Assembly (NCBI GenBank): GCA_002311745.1
Contig: DBZL01000075.1
Span: 1-12,449, forward strand
Origin: Phycisphaerales bacterium UBA1161
GTDB taxonomy: Bacteria; Planctomycetota; Phycisphaerae; Tepidisphaerales; Tepidisphaeraceae
Direction: 5' to 3'
Length of the DNA: 12,449 nt
Both the position numbers and the translations under genes were made by a program. The notes below the pieces were generated by a model. That model was not told the origin of the DNA. It did not search any database and saw nothing but the letters and a program-made list of their open reading frames with translations. Position 1 is the first letter of the stretch. Each line of letters begins with the position of its first letter. Positions 1 to 7,408 of the stretch are shown here, in pieces.

Positions 1-64
1 GCTGAGAATGCGGTTGCCCTGGGCATTCTGAGCCATCAAGTTGGATCGACTTCGCCGCTTGGGT

Positions 65-70
65 TATGAT
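65..70 (+). promoter_or_regulatory. Possible promoter of the PIN-TRAM/ispD operon (-10)
   Basis: TATGAT at 65-70 matches the sigma70 -10 consensus at 5 of 6 positions. The best -35 partner is TTGGAT at 41-46, which matches only 3 of 6, with an 18-nt spacer. Transcription would start near 77 and leave a leader of about 30 nt before the ATG at 107. This would favour 107 as the translation start, because a TTG start at 41 would lie upstream of the transcript. The weak -35 keeps this tentative. Confidence 0.3.
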
Positions 71-106
71 GCCGTCGTTGAGCACCCTTTCCCGGGGCAT
101 GGAACA

Positions 107-1231
107 ATGATCCTGCACGTTCTGCGAGCGCTGTTCGTGCTGTTGATGGCCGCCGTCGGCTGGCACTTCCTCTATCAGCAATGGACCATCTTCCCCGAGC
201 AGAATAATTGGCTGGCCGTGGCCGTCATGCTCAGCCTCGGCGTGCTCATCGTCTGCATCGACATCCTCTCGCCGCGGCGAAAATTGGCCGTGTTTTCCGG
301 CACCTTCATGGGATTGATCGTCGGCCTGCTGGTCTCCTACGCCTTCAGCTTCATGGTGGCCATGCTGATCGACCGCTATCTTCCCGACGCCTCCAAGGCG
401 GCCAAGGACATGATCGCCAGCGACATCGACATCGTCATCGGCGTGGTCTTTTCCTATCTGGCCATCAGCTTCATCCTTCAGAGCAAGGATGATTTCCGCT
501 TCATCATTCCGTACGTGGAATTCACCAAGCAGACCAAGGGCGCCCGGCCGATGCTGCTGGACACCAGCGTGCTGATCGACGGCCGCATCGCCGACATCGC
601 CGACACCGGCATCCTGGACAGCCGCCTGGTCGTGCCCCGCTTTATCCTGCGCGAGTTGCAGACCATCGCCGACAGCGGCGACAAGCTCAAGCGCAACCGC
701 GGCCGCCGCGGCTTGGACGTCCTGCAACGCCTCCAGGGCAACAAACGCGTCGAGGTCGTCCTCTACGATTTCTCCGGCCGTGCCCGAAAAGATGCCGACG
801 ACGTCGACACCAAGCTCCTGAATCTCGCCGTCGATTTGAACGCCCGCGTCCTGACCAACGACTTCAACCTCAACAAGATCGCCGGTGTGCGCGGCATGGA
901 CGTCATCAACGTCAACGACCTGGCCAATGCCCTCAAGCCCGTCGTGCTGCCCGGTGAACGCATGAAGGTGCGCCTGCTCAAATCCGGCGAGGCGCCGGGA
1001 CAGGGCGTGGGCTATCTGGAGGATGGCACGATGGTCGTCGTCGAGCAGGGCAAGACCCATATCAACGAAGAGGTCGAGTTCACCGTCAACAGCGTGTTGC
1101 AGACCAGCGCCGGCAAGATGATCTTCGGGCGCCTGCCCGAAGCCGTCTCGGCGTCCGCCGAATCCCGGCCGCGGCCGCGCCAGCGTCCGCCGACGCCACC
1201 CCTCCCCTCGGACGCCCGGCCATCCACCTGA
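107..1231 (+). CDS. Membrane-anchored PIN-TRAM domain protein, YacL-like putative ribonuclease
   Basis: 374-residue integral membrane protein of the YacL type. Four hydrophobic segments occupy about residues 1-23, 35-54, 60-88 and 108-124. A cytoplasmic PIN domain (about 148-272) carries the acidic residues of this nuclease fold: D152 (LLDTSVLIDG), E183, D234 and D252 (TNDFNLNK). A TRAM domain (about 284-343) follows, an OB-like fold that binds RNA. The last 30 residues are Pro/Arg-rich and low in complexity. The frame stays open back to a TTG at 41, but I chose the ATG at 107 because the first membrane helix begins there, as in relatives of about 360 residues. The acidic set suggests an active Mg-dependent RNase, but the substrate of this family is not established. 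It stands 7 bp before ispD, the same pairing as yacL-ispD in Bacillus, where radA and disA precede it. Confidence 0.88.
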   Translation: MILHVLRALFVLLMAAVGWHFLYQQWTIFPEQNNWLAVAVMLSLGVLIVCIDILSPRRKLAVFSGTFMGLIVGLLVSYAFSFMVAMLIDRYLPDASKAAKDMIASDIDIVIGVVFSYLAISFILQSKDDFRFIIPYVEFTKQTKGARPMLLDTSVLIDGRIADIADTGILDSRLVVPRFILRELQTIADSGDKLKRNRGRRGLDVLQRLQGNKRVEVVLYDFSGRARKDADDVDTKLLNLAVDLNARVLTNDFNLNKIAGVRGMDVINVNDLANALKPVVLPGERMKVRLLKSGEAPGQGVGYLEDGTMVVVEQGKTHINEEVEFTVNSVLQTSAGKMIFGRLPEAVSASAESRPRPRQRPPTPPLPSDARPST

Positions 1232-1238
1232 ATCCTCC

Positions 1239-1922
1239 ATGCCCGACTTTGCCGTGATCGTTCCTGCCGCGGGAAGCTCCAGCCGCTTCGGCTCCGCCAA
1301 CAAGTTGTTGCAGCCGTTGGGCGGCCGGCCCGTGCTCACCTGGACGCTGGGCTGTTTTGCCGGACGCGCGGATGTGCGGCAGATCGTCGTCGCCGCCGCC
1401 GACGCCGATGCCGTCGCCGACTGCGTGCGCCGCCTTGAGCCCAGCCAGCGGGACAAGGTGAAGCTGTGTCCCGGCGGCCGCTGCCGCGCCGAGAGCGTCA
1501 GGTCCGCCCTGCAGGCAACCTCGGAGCAGATTCCCTGGGTGGCGGTGCATGATGCCGCCCGGCCGCTGGCTTCGGCGGCTCTGATCGACCGCGTGTTTGC
1601 CGCCGCCATTCAGCACGGTGCCGCCGCCGCCGCCGTGGCGGCGCAGCTCACCATCAAGCAGGCTCTGGGCCCCCTTCCCGCCCCCGTGATTCGGACCTTG
1701 CCCCGGGACCAGCTTTGGACCATGCAGACCCCCCAGGCCATGGCCCGCCGCGACCTGCTCGACGCCTTCGCCGCCTGCCCGATTCCTTTGGCTGATGTGA
1801 CCGACGATCTCCAGTTATTGGAACTGCTGGGAAAGCAAGTCTGGCTCGTCGAGGGCGAGGAACGAAATCTGAAGATCACCACGCCGACGGACCTGCAGCT
1901 CGCTTCGGCGTTGATTTCGTAA
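1239..1922 (+). CDS. ispD: 2-C-methyl-D-erythritol 4-phosphate cytidylyltransferase
   Basis: Third enzyme of the MEP pathway: joins CTP and methylerythritol 4-phosphate to give CDP-ME for isoprenoid precursors. Length is 227 residues, against about 236 in E. coli. The nucleotide-binding loop is PAAGSSSRFG at 9-18 with K22. GRCRAESV (81-88), HDAARP (104-109), R156, QTPQ (163-166) and the C-terminal EGEERNLKITTPTDL with K212 all match the family. T138 and R156 correspond by position to catalytic or substrate residues of the E. coli enzyme. The aspartate normally just before the Thr in the DT(I/L/M)K motif is Leu here (QLTIK), a mild deviation. No good Shine-Dalgarno precedes the ATG, so translation is probably coupled to the upstream gene. 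ispF, often the next gene elsewhere, is absent. Confidence 0.95.
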   Translation: MPDFAVIVPAAGSSSRFGSANKLLQPLGGRPVLTWTLGCFAGRADVRQIVVAAADADAVADCVRRLEPSQRDKVKLCPGGRCRAESVRSALQATSEQIPWVAVHDAARPLASAALIDRVFAAAIQHGAAAAAVAAQLTIKQALGPLPAPVIRTLPRDQLWTMQTPQAMARRDLLDAFAACPIPLADVTDDLQLLELLGKQVWLVEGEERNLKITTPTDLQLASALIS

Positions 1923-1997
1923 TCCCCCCTCCTTTACGGAGCCGAAAGTATATCGGACAATGCGCACGCCCTTGATGGCCTAACAAGGTTTTGGGTT

Positions 1998-4571
1998 ATG
2001 GCAGAATTTGTGACTCCAACGGTTCGCACATTCCAGGTGTTTCCCAACGTTCCGCCGCCGCTGCGGCCGCTGCTCGAGGTGGCCCACAACCTGTGGTGGG
2101 TTTGGCATCCCGACGCCGTGGAACTCTTCCGCCGCCTGGACCGCGGACTCTGGCATGAGCTGTACCACAACCCGGTGAAGCTGCTGGGCGTGATCGACCA
2201 GAAAAAGCTCGTCAACGCCGCCGCGGATGAAGGGTACTTGGCCCACCTGGACCGCGTCTACCAGGCCTTCAAGGCCCACATGGCCGAAAGCGGCTGGTAC
2301 GGCAAAGCCCATCCGGACCAGAACAGTCCCATGCTGGCCGCCTACTTCTCCGCCGAATTCGGTTTGCACGAGTCGCTGCCCATCTATTCCGGCGGCCTGG
2401 GCGTCCTGGCCGGCGATCATCTCAAAAGCGCCAGCGAAATCTGCCTGCCCCTGATCGCCGTGGGCTTGCTCTATCGCAACGGATATTTCCAGCAATACCT
2501 GCTGGCCGACGGCTGGCAGCAGGAGGCCTATCCCGAGCTGGATTTCTACAACCTCCCCGTCGAGCCCATGAAGTACACCGACGGCTCTCCCGTGCACGTG
2601 CGCGTGGACCTGCCGGAGAACGCCGTCTTCTGCAAGGTCTGGCGCGCCAACGTCGGACGCGTTCCCCTTTATCTGCTTGACACCAACCTCCAGGAAAACG
2701 CGCCGGCCGACCGGGAGATCACCAGCCGCCTCTACGGCGGTGGCACTGAAACGCGCATCAAGCAGGAGATCGTCCTGGGCATCGGCGGCGTGCGAGCCCT
2801 GGAGGCCCTGGGCGTCACCCCCACCGTCTTCCACATGAATGAAGGCCACAGCGCGTTCCTGGCCCTGGAGCGCATACGCATGCTCCTCGACAAGAGCCAA
2901 CTCACCTTCGACGAGGCCCGCCAGCAGGTCATGGCCACCGACGTCTTCACCACCCACACGCCCGTCCCCGCCGGCATCGACACCTTCGCCCCCGAATTGA
3001 TCCTCAAATATTTCAGGAACTATTACCCGTCCCTTAAGCTGGACGAGGATCACTTCCTGGCCCTGGGCCGCGAGGATGCCACCAACGTCAAACAGGGATT
3101 CTCCATGGCGGTTTTGGCCATCCGCCTGGCCGACAGCGTCAACGCCGTCAGCGCCCTCCACGGCGAGGTCAGCCGCAAAATGTGGCACAACGTCTGGCCC
3201 CAAGTCCCCGCCGAAGAGGTCCCCATCAAGCACATCACCAACGGCATCCACGTCCGCTCCTGGGTCGCGCCGGACATCCTCTTCATCCTCGACCGTTACC
3301 TCAGCGCCAAATGGCAGACCGATCCCACCGACCAGTCCGTCTGGGAAGGCGTCATGCAGATTCCCGATGAGGAGCTGTGGCGCAGCCACGAACGCTGCCG
3401 CGAACGCCTCGTGAGCTGGACACGCCTGACGCTCCGGGACCAGCTCACCCGCCGCGGCGCCTCCTTCGACGACATCACCGCCGCCGAGGAAGTGCTCGAT
3501 CCCGAAGCGCTGACCGTCGGCTTTGCCCGCCGCTTCGCCAGCTACAAGCGCGGAGCGCTGCTCTTGCGCGATCCGGCCCGGCTGCAGCGCCTCCTGGAAG
3601 ACTCCAAGCGCCGCATCCAGTTCGTCTTCGCGGGCAAGGCGCACCCCGCCGATCACGAGGGCAAGGAGCTCATCAAGGCCCTGACCAATTTCGCGCGTAT
3701 CCCCTCCGCGCGCAGACATTTTGTCTTCCTGGAGAATTACGACATCAACATCGCGCGTTGCCTCGTGCAGGGCGTGGACGTGTGGCTGAACACCCCGCGG
3801 CGCGGCATGGAGGCCAGCGGCACCAGCGGCATGAAGGCCGCCGCCAACGGCGTGCTCAACTGCTCCATCCTCGACGGCTGGTGGGCCGAAGGCTATGCCC
3901 CCGATCTGGGCTGGGCCATCGGCCGCGGTGAAACCTACCCCGACCCCACCACCCAAGACCAGCTCGAAAGCCAGGCCCTCTACGACATCCTCGAAAAACA
4001 CATCGTTCCCCTGTTCTACAAGCGCAACGTCGACAACATCCCGCGCGAATGGATCATGCGGATGAAAAACTGCCTGCGCAAGCTCGCCCCCGTCTTCAAC
4101 ACCAACCGCATGGTCCGCGAATACGCCGAGATGTTTTATGTCCCCGCCCACCAGCGCGGCCGCGCCCTGGCCGCCGACGGCCTGCAGCGCGCCATCGCCC
4201 TGGCGCGCATCAAAGAACGCCTGCGCCAAAAATGGAGCGGCATCCGCATCGTCGCCGTCCACAACAGCGGCAACGGCCATTACCTGATCGGCGACACCAT
4301 GCAGGTCGAGGTTCTGGTCGATCTGCCCGACATCGATCCTTCCGACGTGTCCGTGCAACTGTTCGCCGGACCGATCACCGCCACCGGCCAAATCGGCTCG
4401 CCCCAGGTGCTGCCCATGACCCATTCCAAGCTCATCGCCAACAACCGGCATCTGTTCAGCGGCACGATTGACTGCCGCACCAGCGGGCGCCAGGGCTTCG
4501 CCGTTCGCGTCCTGCCGGGCAACTCCGACCTCGCCACGCCCTTCGAGCCCGGCTTGATCGCGTGGAATTGA
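1998..4571 (+). CDS. glgP: Alpha-glucan (glycogen/maltodextrin) phosphorylase
   Basis: PLP-dependent phosphorolysis of alpha-1,4-glucans to glucose 1-phosphate in the cytoplasm. The 857-residue protein belongs to the long bacterial/archaeal glucan phosphorylase subfamily with an N-terminal DUF3417-type domain (about 1-115, with NLWWVWHPDA), not to the classical glgP/animal type. Landmarks are AYFSAEFGLHESLPIYSGGL from about 115, MNEGHSAF near 280, KHITNGIH near 411, GFARRFASYKR near 508 and EASGTSGMKAAANG. In that last motif K613 is the lysine that forms the PLP Schiff base. The last 120 or so residues form a beta-rich extension. AAGG about 10 nt before the ATG is a modest ribosome binding site. 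The 75-bp gap after ispD shows no clear terminator or promoter, so it may be read with the preceding operon or alone. No other glycogen gene is in the window. Confidence 0.93.
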   Translation: MAEFVTPTVRTFQVFPNVPPPLRPLLEVAHNLWWVWHPDAVELFRRLDRGLWHELYHNPVKLLGVIDQKKLVNAAADEGYLAHLDRVYQAFKAHMAESGWYGKAHPDQNSPMLAAYFSAEFGLHESLPIYSGGLGVLAGDHLKSASEICLPLIAVGLLYRNGYFQQYLLADGWQQEAYPELDFYNLPVEPMKYTDGSPVHVRVDLPENAVFCKVWRANVGRVPLYLLDTNLQENAPADREITSRLYGGGTETRIKQEIVLGIGGVRALEALGVTPTVFHMNEGHSAFLALERIRMLLDKSQLTFDEARQQVMATDVFTTHTPVPAGIDTFAPELILKYFRNYYPSLKLDEDHFLALGREDATNVKQGFSMAVLAIRLADSVNAVSALHGEVSRKMWHNVWPQVPAEEVPIKHITNGIHVRSWVAPDILFILDRYLSAKWQTDPTDQSVWEGVMQIPDEELWRSHERCRERLVSWTRLTLRDQLTRRGASFDDITAAEEVLDPEALTVGFARRFASYKRGALLLRDPARLQRLLEDSKRRIQFVFAGKAHPADHEGKELIKALTNFARIPSARRHFVFLENYDINIARCLVQGVDVWLNTPRRGMEASGTSGMKAAANGVLNCSILDGWWAEGYAPDLGWAIGRGETYPDPTTQDQLESQALYDILEKHIVPLFYKRNVDNIPREWIMRMKNCLRKLAPVFNTNRMVREYAEMFYVPAHQRGRALAADGLQRAIALARIKERLRQKWSGIRIVAVHNSGNGHYLIGDTMQVEVLVDLPDIDPSDVSVQLFAGPITATGQIGSPQVLPMTHSKLIANNRHLFSGTIDCRTSGRQGFAVRVLPGNSDLATPFEPGLIAWN

Positions 4572-4596
4572 TGCACCCAGACCTGGCCCGGCAGCC

Positions 4597-6027
4597 TCAT
4601 TCAAAAAGCAACAACTGCCGCGTGTCCTGGACGATGGACTCGCTTTGCCCGTCGCGCAAGCGTGTGAGGATGCGCGCACCCGGCTGCAGTTGCCCCACGC
4701 TGCGGACGATCTGGCCGTTTTTCAGCAGAGTGATCGAATACCCCCGCCCTAGAACCGCCGCCGGAGACAGCGCCGCAAGCTGCCGCTCCAACGCGTCCAG
4801 CCGCCCGGCCAGCATCCCCAGCCTCGCGTCCCCCGCACAGCGCAGCCGATCCGCCAGCCATCGCATCCGCTGGCGGCCCAGGTCCATCGGATGGCGCGGA
4901 TGACATTTCTCCAGCCGCGCGCCGGCCGTCGCCAGGGCATGCCCGGCGTCGCGCAACCGCCCGGCCATGGCCAAGGTCACGCTCCGCTGGCGGTCATCCA
5001 GCAGTTGCCGCCGTTGCTGAATCCGGTCCAGCGGACGGCGGAACATCTCGTGCCGCATCACGGTCGCCAGCCGCCCGGCGGCGTCCAAAACGATCTGCCG
5101 CACGCAGCGATGCAGCCGCGTCCGCCCATACCCCAACTCGTCGGCCGCCCGTTTCCAATGTTGCACAACCGTCTGCGCCGCCTCGGTCGGCGTGTGCGCG
5201 TGATGGTCGGCCACCAGGTCGGCAATCGTGCAGTCGATTTCGTGCCCGATGCCGGTGACGATCGGGATGCCCGACGCCGCCACCGCCCGGGCCACGATCT
5301 CCTCGTTGAACGCCCACAGGTCCTCCAGCGATCCGCCGCCGCGAGCCAGCAGGATGACGTCCACCCCGCCGACGCGGTCCGCGCATCGGTTCACGTGCTC
5401 GATGGCCGCGGCGATTTTTTCGGCGCTGCCCTCCCCCTGCACGGGAACGTGGTAGAGCATCAGTTGCAGCCAGGAAAACCGGCGCAGGACCTTGAGCATG
5501 TCCTGCAGCGCCGCCGTGGATCGGCTGGTCATCATGACGATGCGCCGCGGATACCGCGGAATCGGCCTTTTTCGCTCGGCGGCGAACAGTCCCTGGGCCG
5601 AAAGCCGCGCCTGCAATTGGCGAAACGCCAACTCCAACGCCCCGCGTCCGACCGGCTGAAGGCTGCTCACCTGCAACTGGTATTTGCCTTGCGGCGCGTA
5701 AACCGCCACCTGGCCCGTGGCGATCAGTTCAATTCCGTCTTCAATCTCGAACTTCACCCGCTGGGCCGCCTCGCGCCACATCACGCAGTTGATGCACGCC
5801 GCATCGTCCTTCAGCGTGAAATACAGATGACCCGACGCCTGCCGCCCGCGGGCGTTGCTCACTTCCCCGCGCACCGCCACCGACGCCGGCAGCGCCGACG
5901 TGATCGCCGCCTCGATCAACGCCGTCAGCCGGCTGACGGTCATCGGCCCCTCGCCCGGCGGCGCCGGCGCCGACGATTGGGCGCCTTTGACCCGCTGGTG
6001 GAACTGGAAAAAACCTTCGCCGCTCAT
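4597..6027 (-). CDS. xseA: Exodeoxyribonuclease VII large subunit
   Basis: Catalytic subunit of exonuclease VII, which degrades single-stranded DNA from both ends and acts in repair. An N-terminal OB-fold (about 30-125, with GEVSNARGRQASGHLYFTLK) precedes the nuclease domain. That domain carries TSRSTAALQDML (D176), GGGSLEDLWAFN at 230-241 and GHEIDCTIADLVADHHAHTP from 261. A long helical region follows, then a C-terminal domain with VLGRGYSI. Length is 476 residues, close to the family norm. The start is ambiguous. ATG at 6027 lies 10 bp after the esterase stop behind GAGGG. ATG at 5943 (residue 29) lies behind GAGGGG and begins just at the conserved TVSRL. The E. coli protein has about 10 residues before that motif. 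The small subunit gene xseB, often adjacent, is not seen here. Confidence 0.95.
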   Translation of the reverse strand: MSGEGFFQFHQRVKGAQSSAPAPPGEGPMTVSRLTALIEAAITSALPASVAVRGEVSNARGRQASGHLYFTLKDDAACINCVMWREAAQRVKFEIEDGIELIATGQVAVYAPQGKYQLQVSSLQPVGRGALELAFRQLQARLSAQGLFAAERKRPIPRYPRRIVMMTSRSTAALQDMLKVLRRFSWLQLMLYHVPVQGEGSAEKIAAAIEHVNRCADRVGGVDVILLARGGGSLEDLWAFNEEIVARAVAASGIPIVTGIGHEIDCTIADLVADHHAHTPTEAAQTVVQHWKRAADELGYGRTRLHRCVRQIVLDAAGRLATVMRHEMFRRPLDRIQQRRQLLDDRQRSVTLAMAGRLRDAGHALATAGARLEKCHPRHPMDLGRQRMRWLADRLRCAGDARLGMLAGRLDALERQLAALSPAAVLGRGYSITLLKNGQIVRSVGQLQPGARILTRLRDGQSESIVQDTRQLLLFE

Positions 6028-6037
6028 GTCCCTCGAA

Positions 6038-6988
6038 TCACGGCCGCAGAACTTCGGCCAGCAGGCGGAGCTTCAACTCGTTGTGCTCGTAGGGGATTTC
6101 GTGCTTGTGGAACGGATACACTTCCATCTGCTTCTCGGCCGTGATGTGATTGTAGACCCCATAGATCGTGCTGGGCGGACAACTCTCGTCGCACAATCCG
6201 TTGCTGATGACGGTGCGGCACGTGATCCACGGCGCCAGATTCAAACAATCGAAGTAGCTGAGCGTGCGGACCACCTGATCGTACAACTGGGGAAACATCC
6301 GCAAAAACTGCGTGATTTCCGGATACGGCCCGCCCTGGGCGATCTGAATCGCACGCCGGTAATCGCACAGAAACGGAACGTCCGCCAGCGCCAAAATCGC
6401 CCGCTGCCCCAGCGCCGCCACCGCCAGCGCCAGCCCGCCCCCTTGGCTCATCCCCGTCACCGCCAATCGCCGCGAATCCACCTCCTCCCGGTGCGACAGC
6501 AGCTCCAGGGCACGCACCGCATCCGCATACACGTATCGGTAATAGTACGTTCGATGATCCCGTATCCCCGCGGTCATCCACCCCGTGGCGTGTCCCTCGG
6601 GATAAACGGCCGTGTCTTGCGATTGCCCGTTTTGCCCCCGGCAATCCATGCTCAGCACGCAGATGCCTTGCGCCGCGTAGGCCAGCATCTCCAGCGGACG
6701 CGTGCCGCGCTGGCTATAGCCGTGGTACACACAAAGTCCGGGATACTGCCCACGCCCCTCCGGCCGCACGTACCAGCCCGCCAGCCGCCCCCCCTTGAAT
6801 CCGTCGAACCGCACCGCGAAACATTCCACCCCGCGCATCGGCAACACGTACGGAATCAGCTCCGCGTTGGACGGCTGTTTCTTCGCCTCCGTCAGCGTGC
6901 TTTCCCAAAACGATTGAAAATCCTCTTGCCGATACAACGCAGGCTTGTATTGCCGCAGTTGTTCCAGCGGCATGTCGATCGAGGGCAT
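6038..6988 (-). CDS. Acetyl-xylan esterase / cephalosporin-C deacetylase family hydrolase
   Basis: Alpha/beta-hydrolase of the AXE1 (CE7) family, which removes acetyl groups from acetylated xylo-oligosaccharides and related esters. At 316 residues it is nearly the length of the B. subtilis enzyme (318). The opening MPSIDMPLEQLRQYKP is typical. The catalytic triad can be read directly: S181 in GMSQGG, D267 in GLCDESCPPST and H296 in PFHKHE. These positions match S181-D269-H298 of B. subtilis CAH. YHGYSQRG (88-95) and MDCRGQNGQS supply the oxyanion/RGQ elements. No signal peptide is visible, so it is probably cytoplasmic and acts on imported oligosaccharides, though the true substrate cannot be told. 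A good GGGAG lies 8 nt before the start. It probably shares a transcript with xseA, although no functional link is apparent. Confidence 0.9.
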   Translation of the reverse strand: MPSIDMPLEQLRQYKPALYRQEDFQSFWESTLTEAKKQPSNAELIPYVLPMRGVECFAVRFDGFKGGRLAGWYVRPEGRGQYPGLCVYHGYSQRGTRPLEMLAYAAQGICVLSMDCRGQNGQSQDTAVYPEGHATGWMTAGIRDHRTYYYRYVYADAVRALELLSHREEVDSRRLAVTGMSQGGGLALAVAALGQRAILALADVPFLCDYRRAIQIAQGGPYPEITQFLRMFPQLYDQVVRTLSYFDCLNLAPWITCRTVISNGLCDESCPPSTIYGVYNHITAEKQMEVYPFHKHEIPYEHNELKLRLLAEVLRP

Positions 6989-7082
6989 CGCGTCGCTCCC
7001 GAAAAAAGCTTGACCTTGCTGCCGGTCGAAAAAGCAGCGGACATGGTCCTACCGGCAACCAGCCGCCCGCCACCCGTTGCGG

Positions 7083-7088
7083 AATTGT
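7083..7088 (-). promoter_or_regulatory. Possible promoter of the esterase-xseA pair (-10)
   Basis: On the minus strand 7088-7083 reads TACAAT, 5 of 6 matches to the -10 consensus. The best -35 is TTCCCC, 16 nt upstream, a poor match at 3 of 6. The leader to the esterase ATG would be about 85-90 nt. The expected -35 region overlaps the interrupted inverted repeat at 7095-7137, so that repeat could be a control site. Confidence 0.35.
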
Positions 7089-7094
7089 ACCCGC

Positions 7095-7137
7095 GACCGG
7101 GCGGCGGGGAATCATCCCTGTTCAAATCCCGCCGGTC
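7095..7137. repeat. Interrupted inverted repeat between two divergent promoter candidates
   Basis: GACCGG (7095-7100) and CGGG (7105-7108) pair with CCCG (7128-7131) and CCGGTC (7132-7137). This gives a 10-bp stem with a 4-nt bulge on one side and a 19-nt loop, which itself contains GGGA-ATCA-TCCC at its base. It lies between the esterase -10 (7083-7088) and the -35 of the small membrane ORF (7140-7145), where a shared operator would sit. No regulator can be assigned. Confidence 0.4.
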
Positions 7138-7139
7138 AC

Positions 7140-7167
7140 TTGGCATCCCCGCCGCGGATGTTAAAAT
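7140..7167 (+). promoter_or_regulatory. Sigma70-like promoter of the 27-residue ORF
   Basis: TTGGCA at 7140-7145 (5 of 6 to TTGACA) and TAAAAT at 7162-7167 (5 of 6 to TATAAT) are separated by 16 nt. Only 7 nt lie between the -10 box and the ATG at 7175. The transcript would therefore be expected to start at or next to the A of that ATG, producing a leaderless mRNA. This is one of the two best promoter matches in the window. Confidence 0.5.
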
Positions 7168-7174
7168 CCCCGCC

Positions 7175-7258
7175 ATGAATAAATTCAGCATCATCTTGGC
7201 CGTCGTGGCGGTCGTCTTGATCGGTATTGCCGTGGTCATGAAGTTGAAAAGAAAGTGA
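7175..7258 (+). CDS. 27-residue single-span membrane peptide, probably leaderless
   Basis: Short ORF encoding MNKFSIILAV followed by an uninterrupted hydrophobic stretch and ending KLKRK. Residues about 5-22 form one membrane helix flanked by lysines, with a strongly basic tail that would favour a cytoplasmic C-terminus. There is no Shine-Dalgarno. Instead a good promoter (7140-7167) is placed so that transcription would begin at the ATG. Codons are AT-richer than in neighbours (AAA, AGA, TTG), in keeping with its Lys content. It lies between the divergent esterase and the co-directional rex; no clear terminator follows. I do not recognise a family, and proteins this short are often missed by gene callers. 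It could be a chance ORF, but the clean helix, charged ends and promoter together argue for a real gene. Confidence 0.5.
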   Translation: MNKFSIILAVVAVVLIGIAVVMKLKRK

Positions 7259-7408
7259 AGGCTTCCGCCGGCACCGGCTCCGTATCGCCCGACCAGATCG
7301 CCTGCCACTCAACGCACGCGCGTTACGCGAATGCCCCCGGACGCCTCTTAAGCGGCGGCGCCAGCGCGTGACTTTTGTCTTGCGTCCGCTTTGACTTGCG
7401 CTTGAAGC
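7259..7408. other. Intergenic region before rex
   Basis: These 150 bp hold no convincing ORF. I looked for a Rex operator (TTGTGAA-like inverted repeat with an AT centre) for autoregulation and see none. The best promoter candidate, TTACGC about 17 nt before TCTTAA, is weak. Together with 6989-7174 this completes the 420-bp stretch between the esterase and rex, whose only gene candidate is the 27-residue ORF. Confidence 0.4.

Noticed and set aside
1..69. Possible C-terminal end of an upstream gene (frame 1, 22 codons then TGA)
   Set aside because: Third positions are not GC-biased as in the other genes, and the peptide is not recognisable. It cannot be supported from so short a piece.
41..106. 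TTG start at 41 for the PIN-TRAM protein
   Set aside because: The 22 extra residues are polar and do not fit before the first membrane helix, and a possible promoter lies inside them. The ATG at 107 matches the family length.
1980..4679. Open frame of 899 codons antisense to the glucan phosphorylase
   Set aside because: It mirrors the GC-rich third positions of the real gene. The product is a Gly/Ala/Val/Asp-rich string without domains, while the opposite strand has a full phosphorylase with the PLP motif.
4891..6144. Open frame of 417 codons antisense to xseA
   Set aside because: Arg/His/Pro-rich translation without motifs, opposite a clear XseA; an effect of codon bias.
7120..7137. GTTCAAATCCCGCC resembling the T-arm and 3' end of a tRNA
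   Set aside because: The flanking bases do not form a T-stem, and I find no matching acceptor, D or anticodon arms in the preceding 75 bases. The G/C segments pair into a different hairpin.
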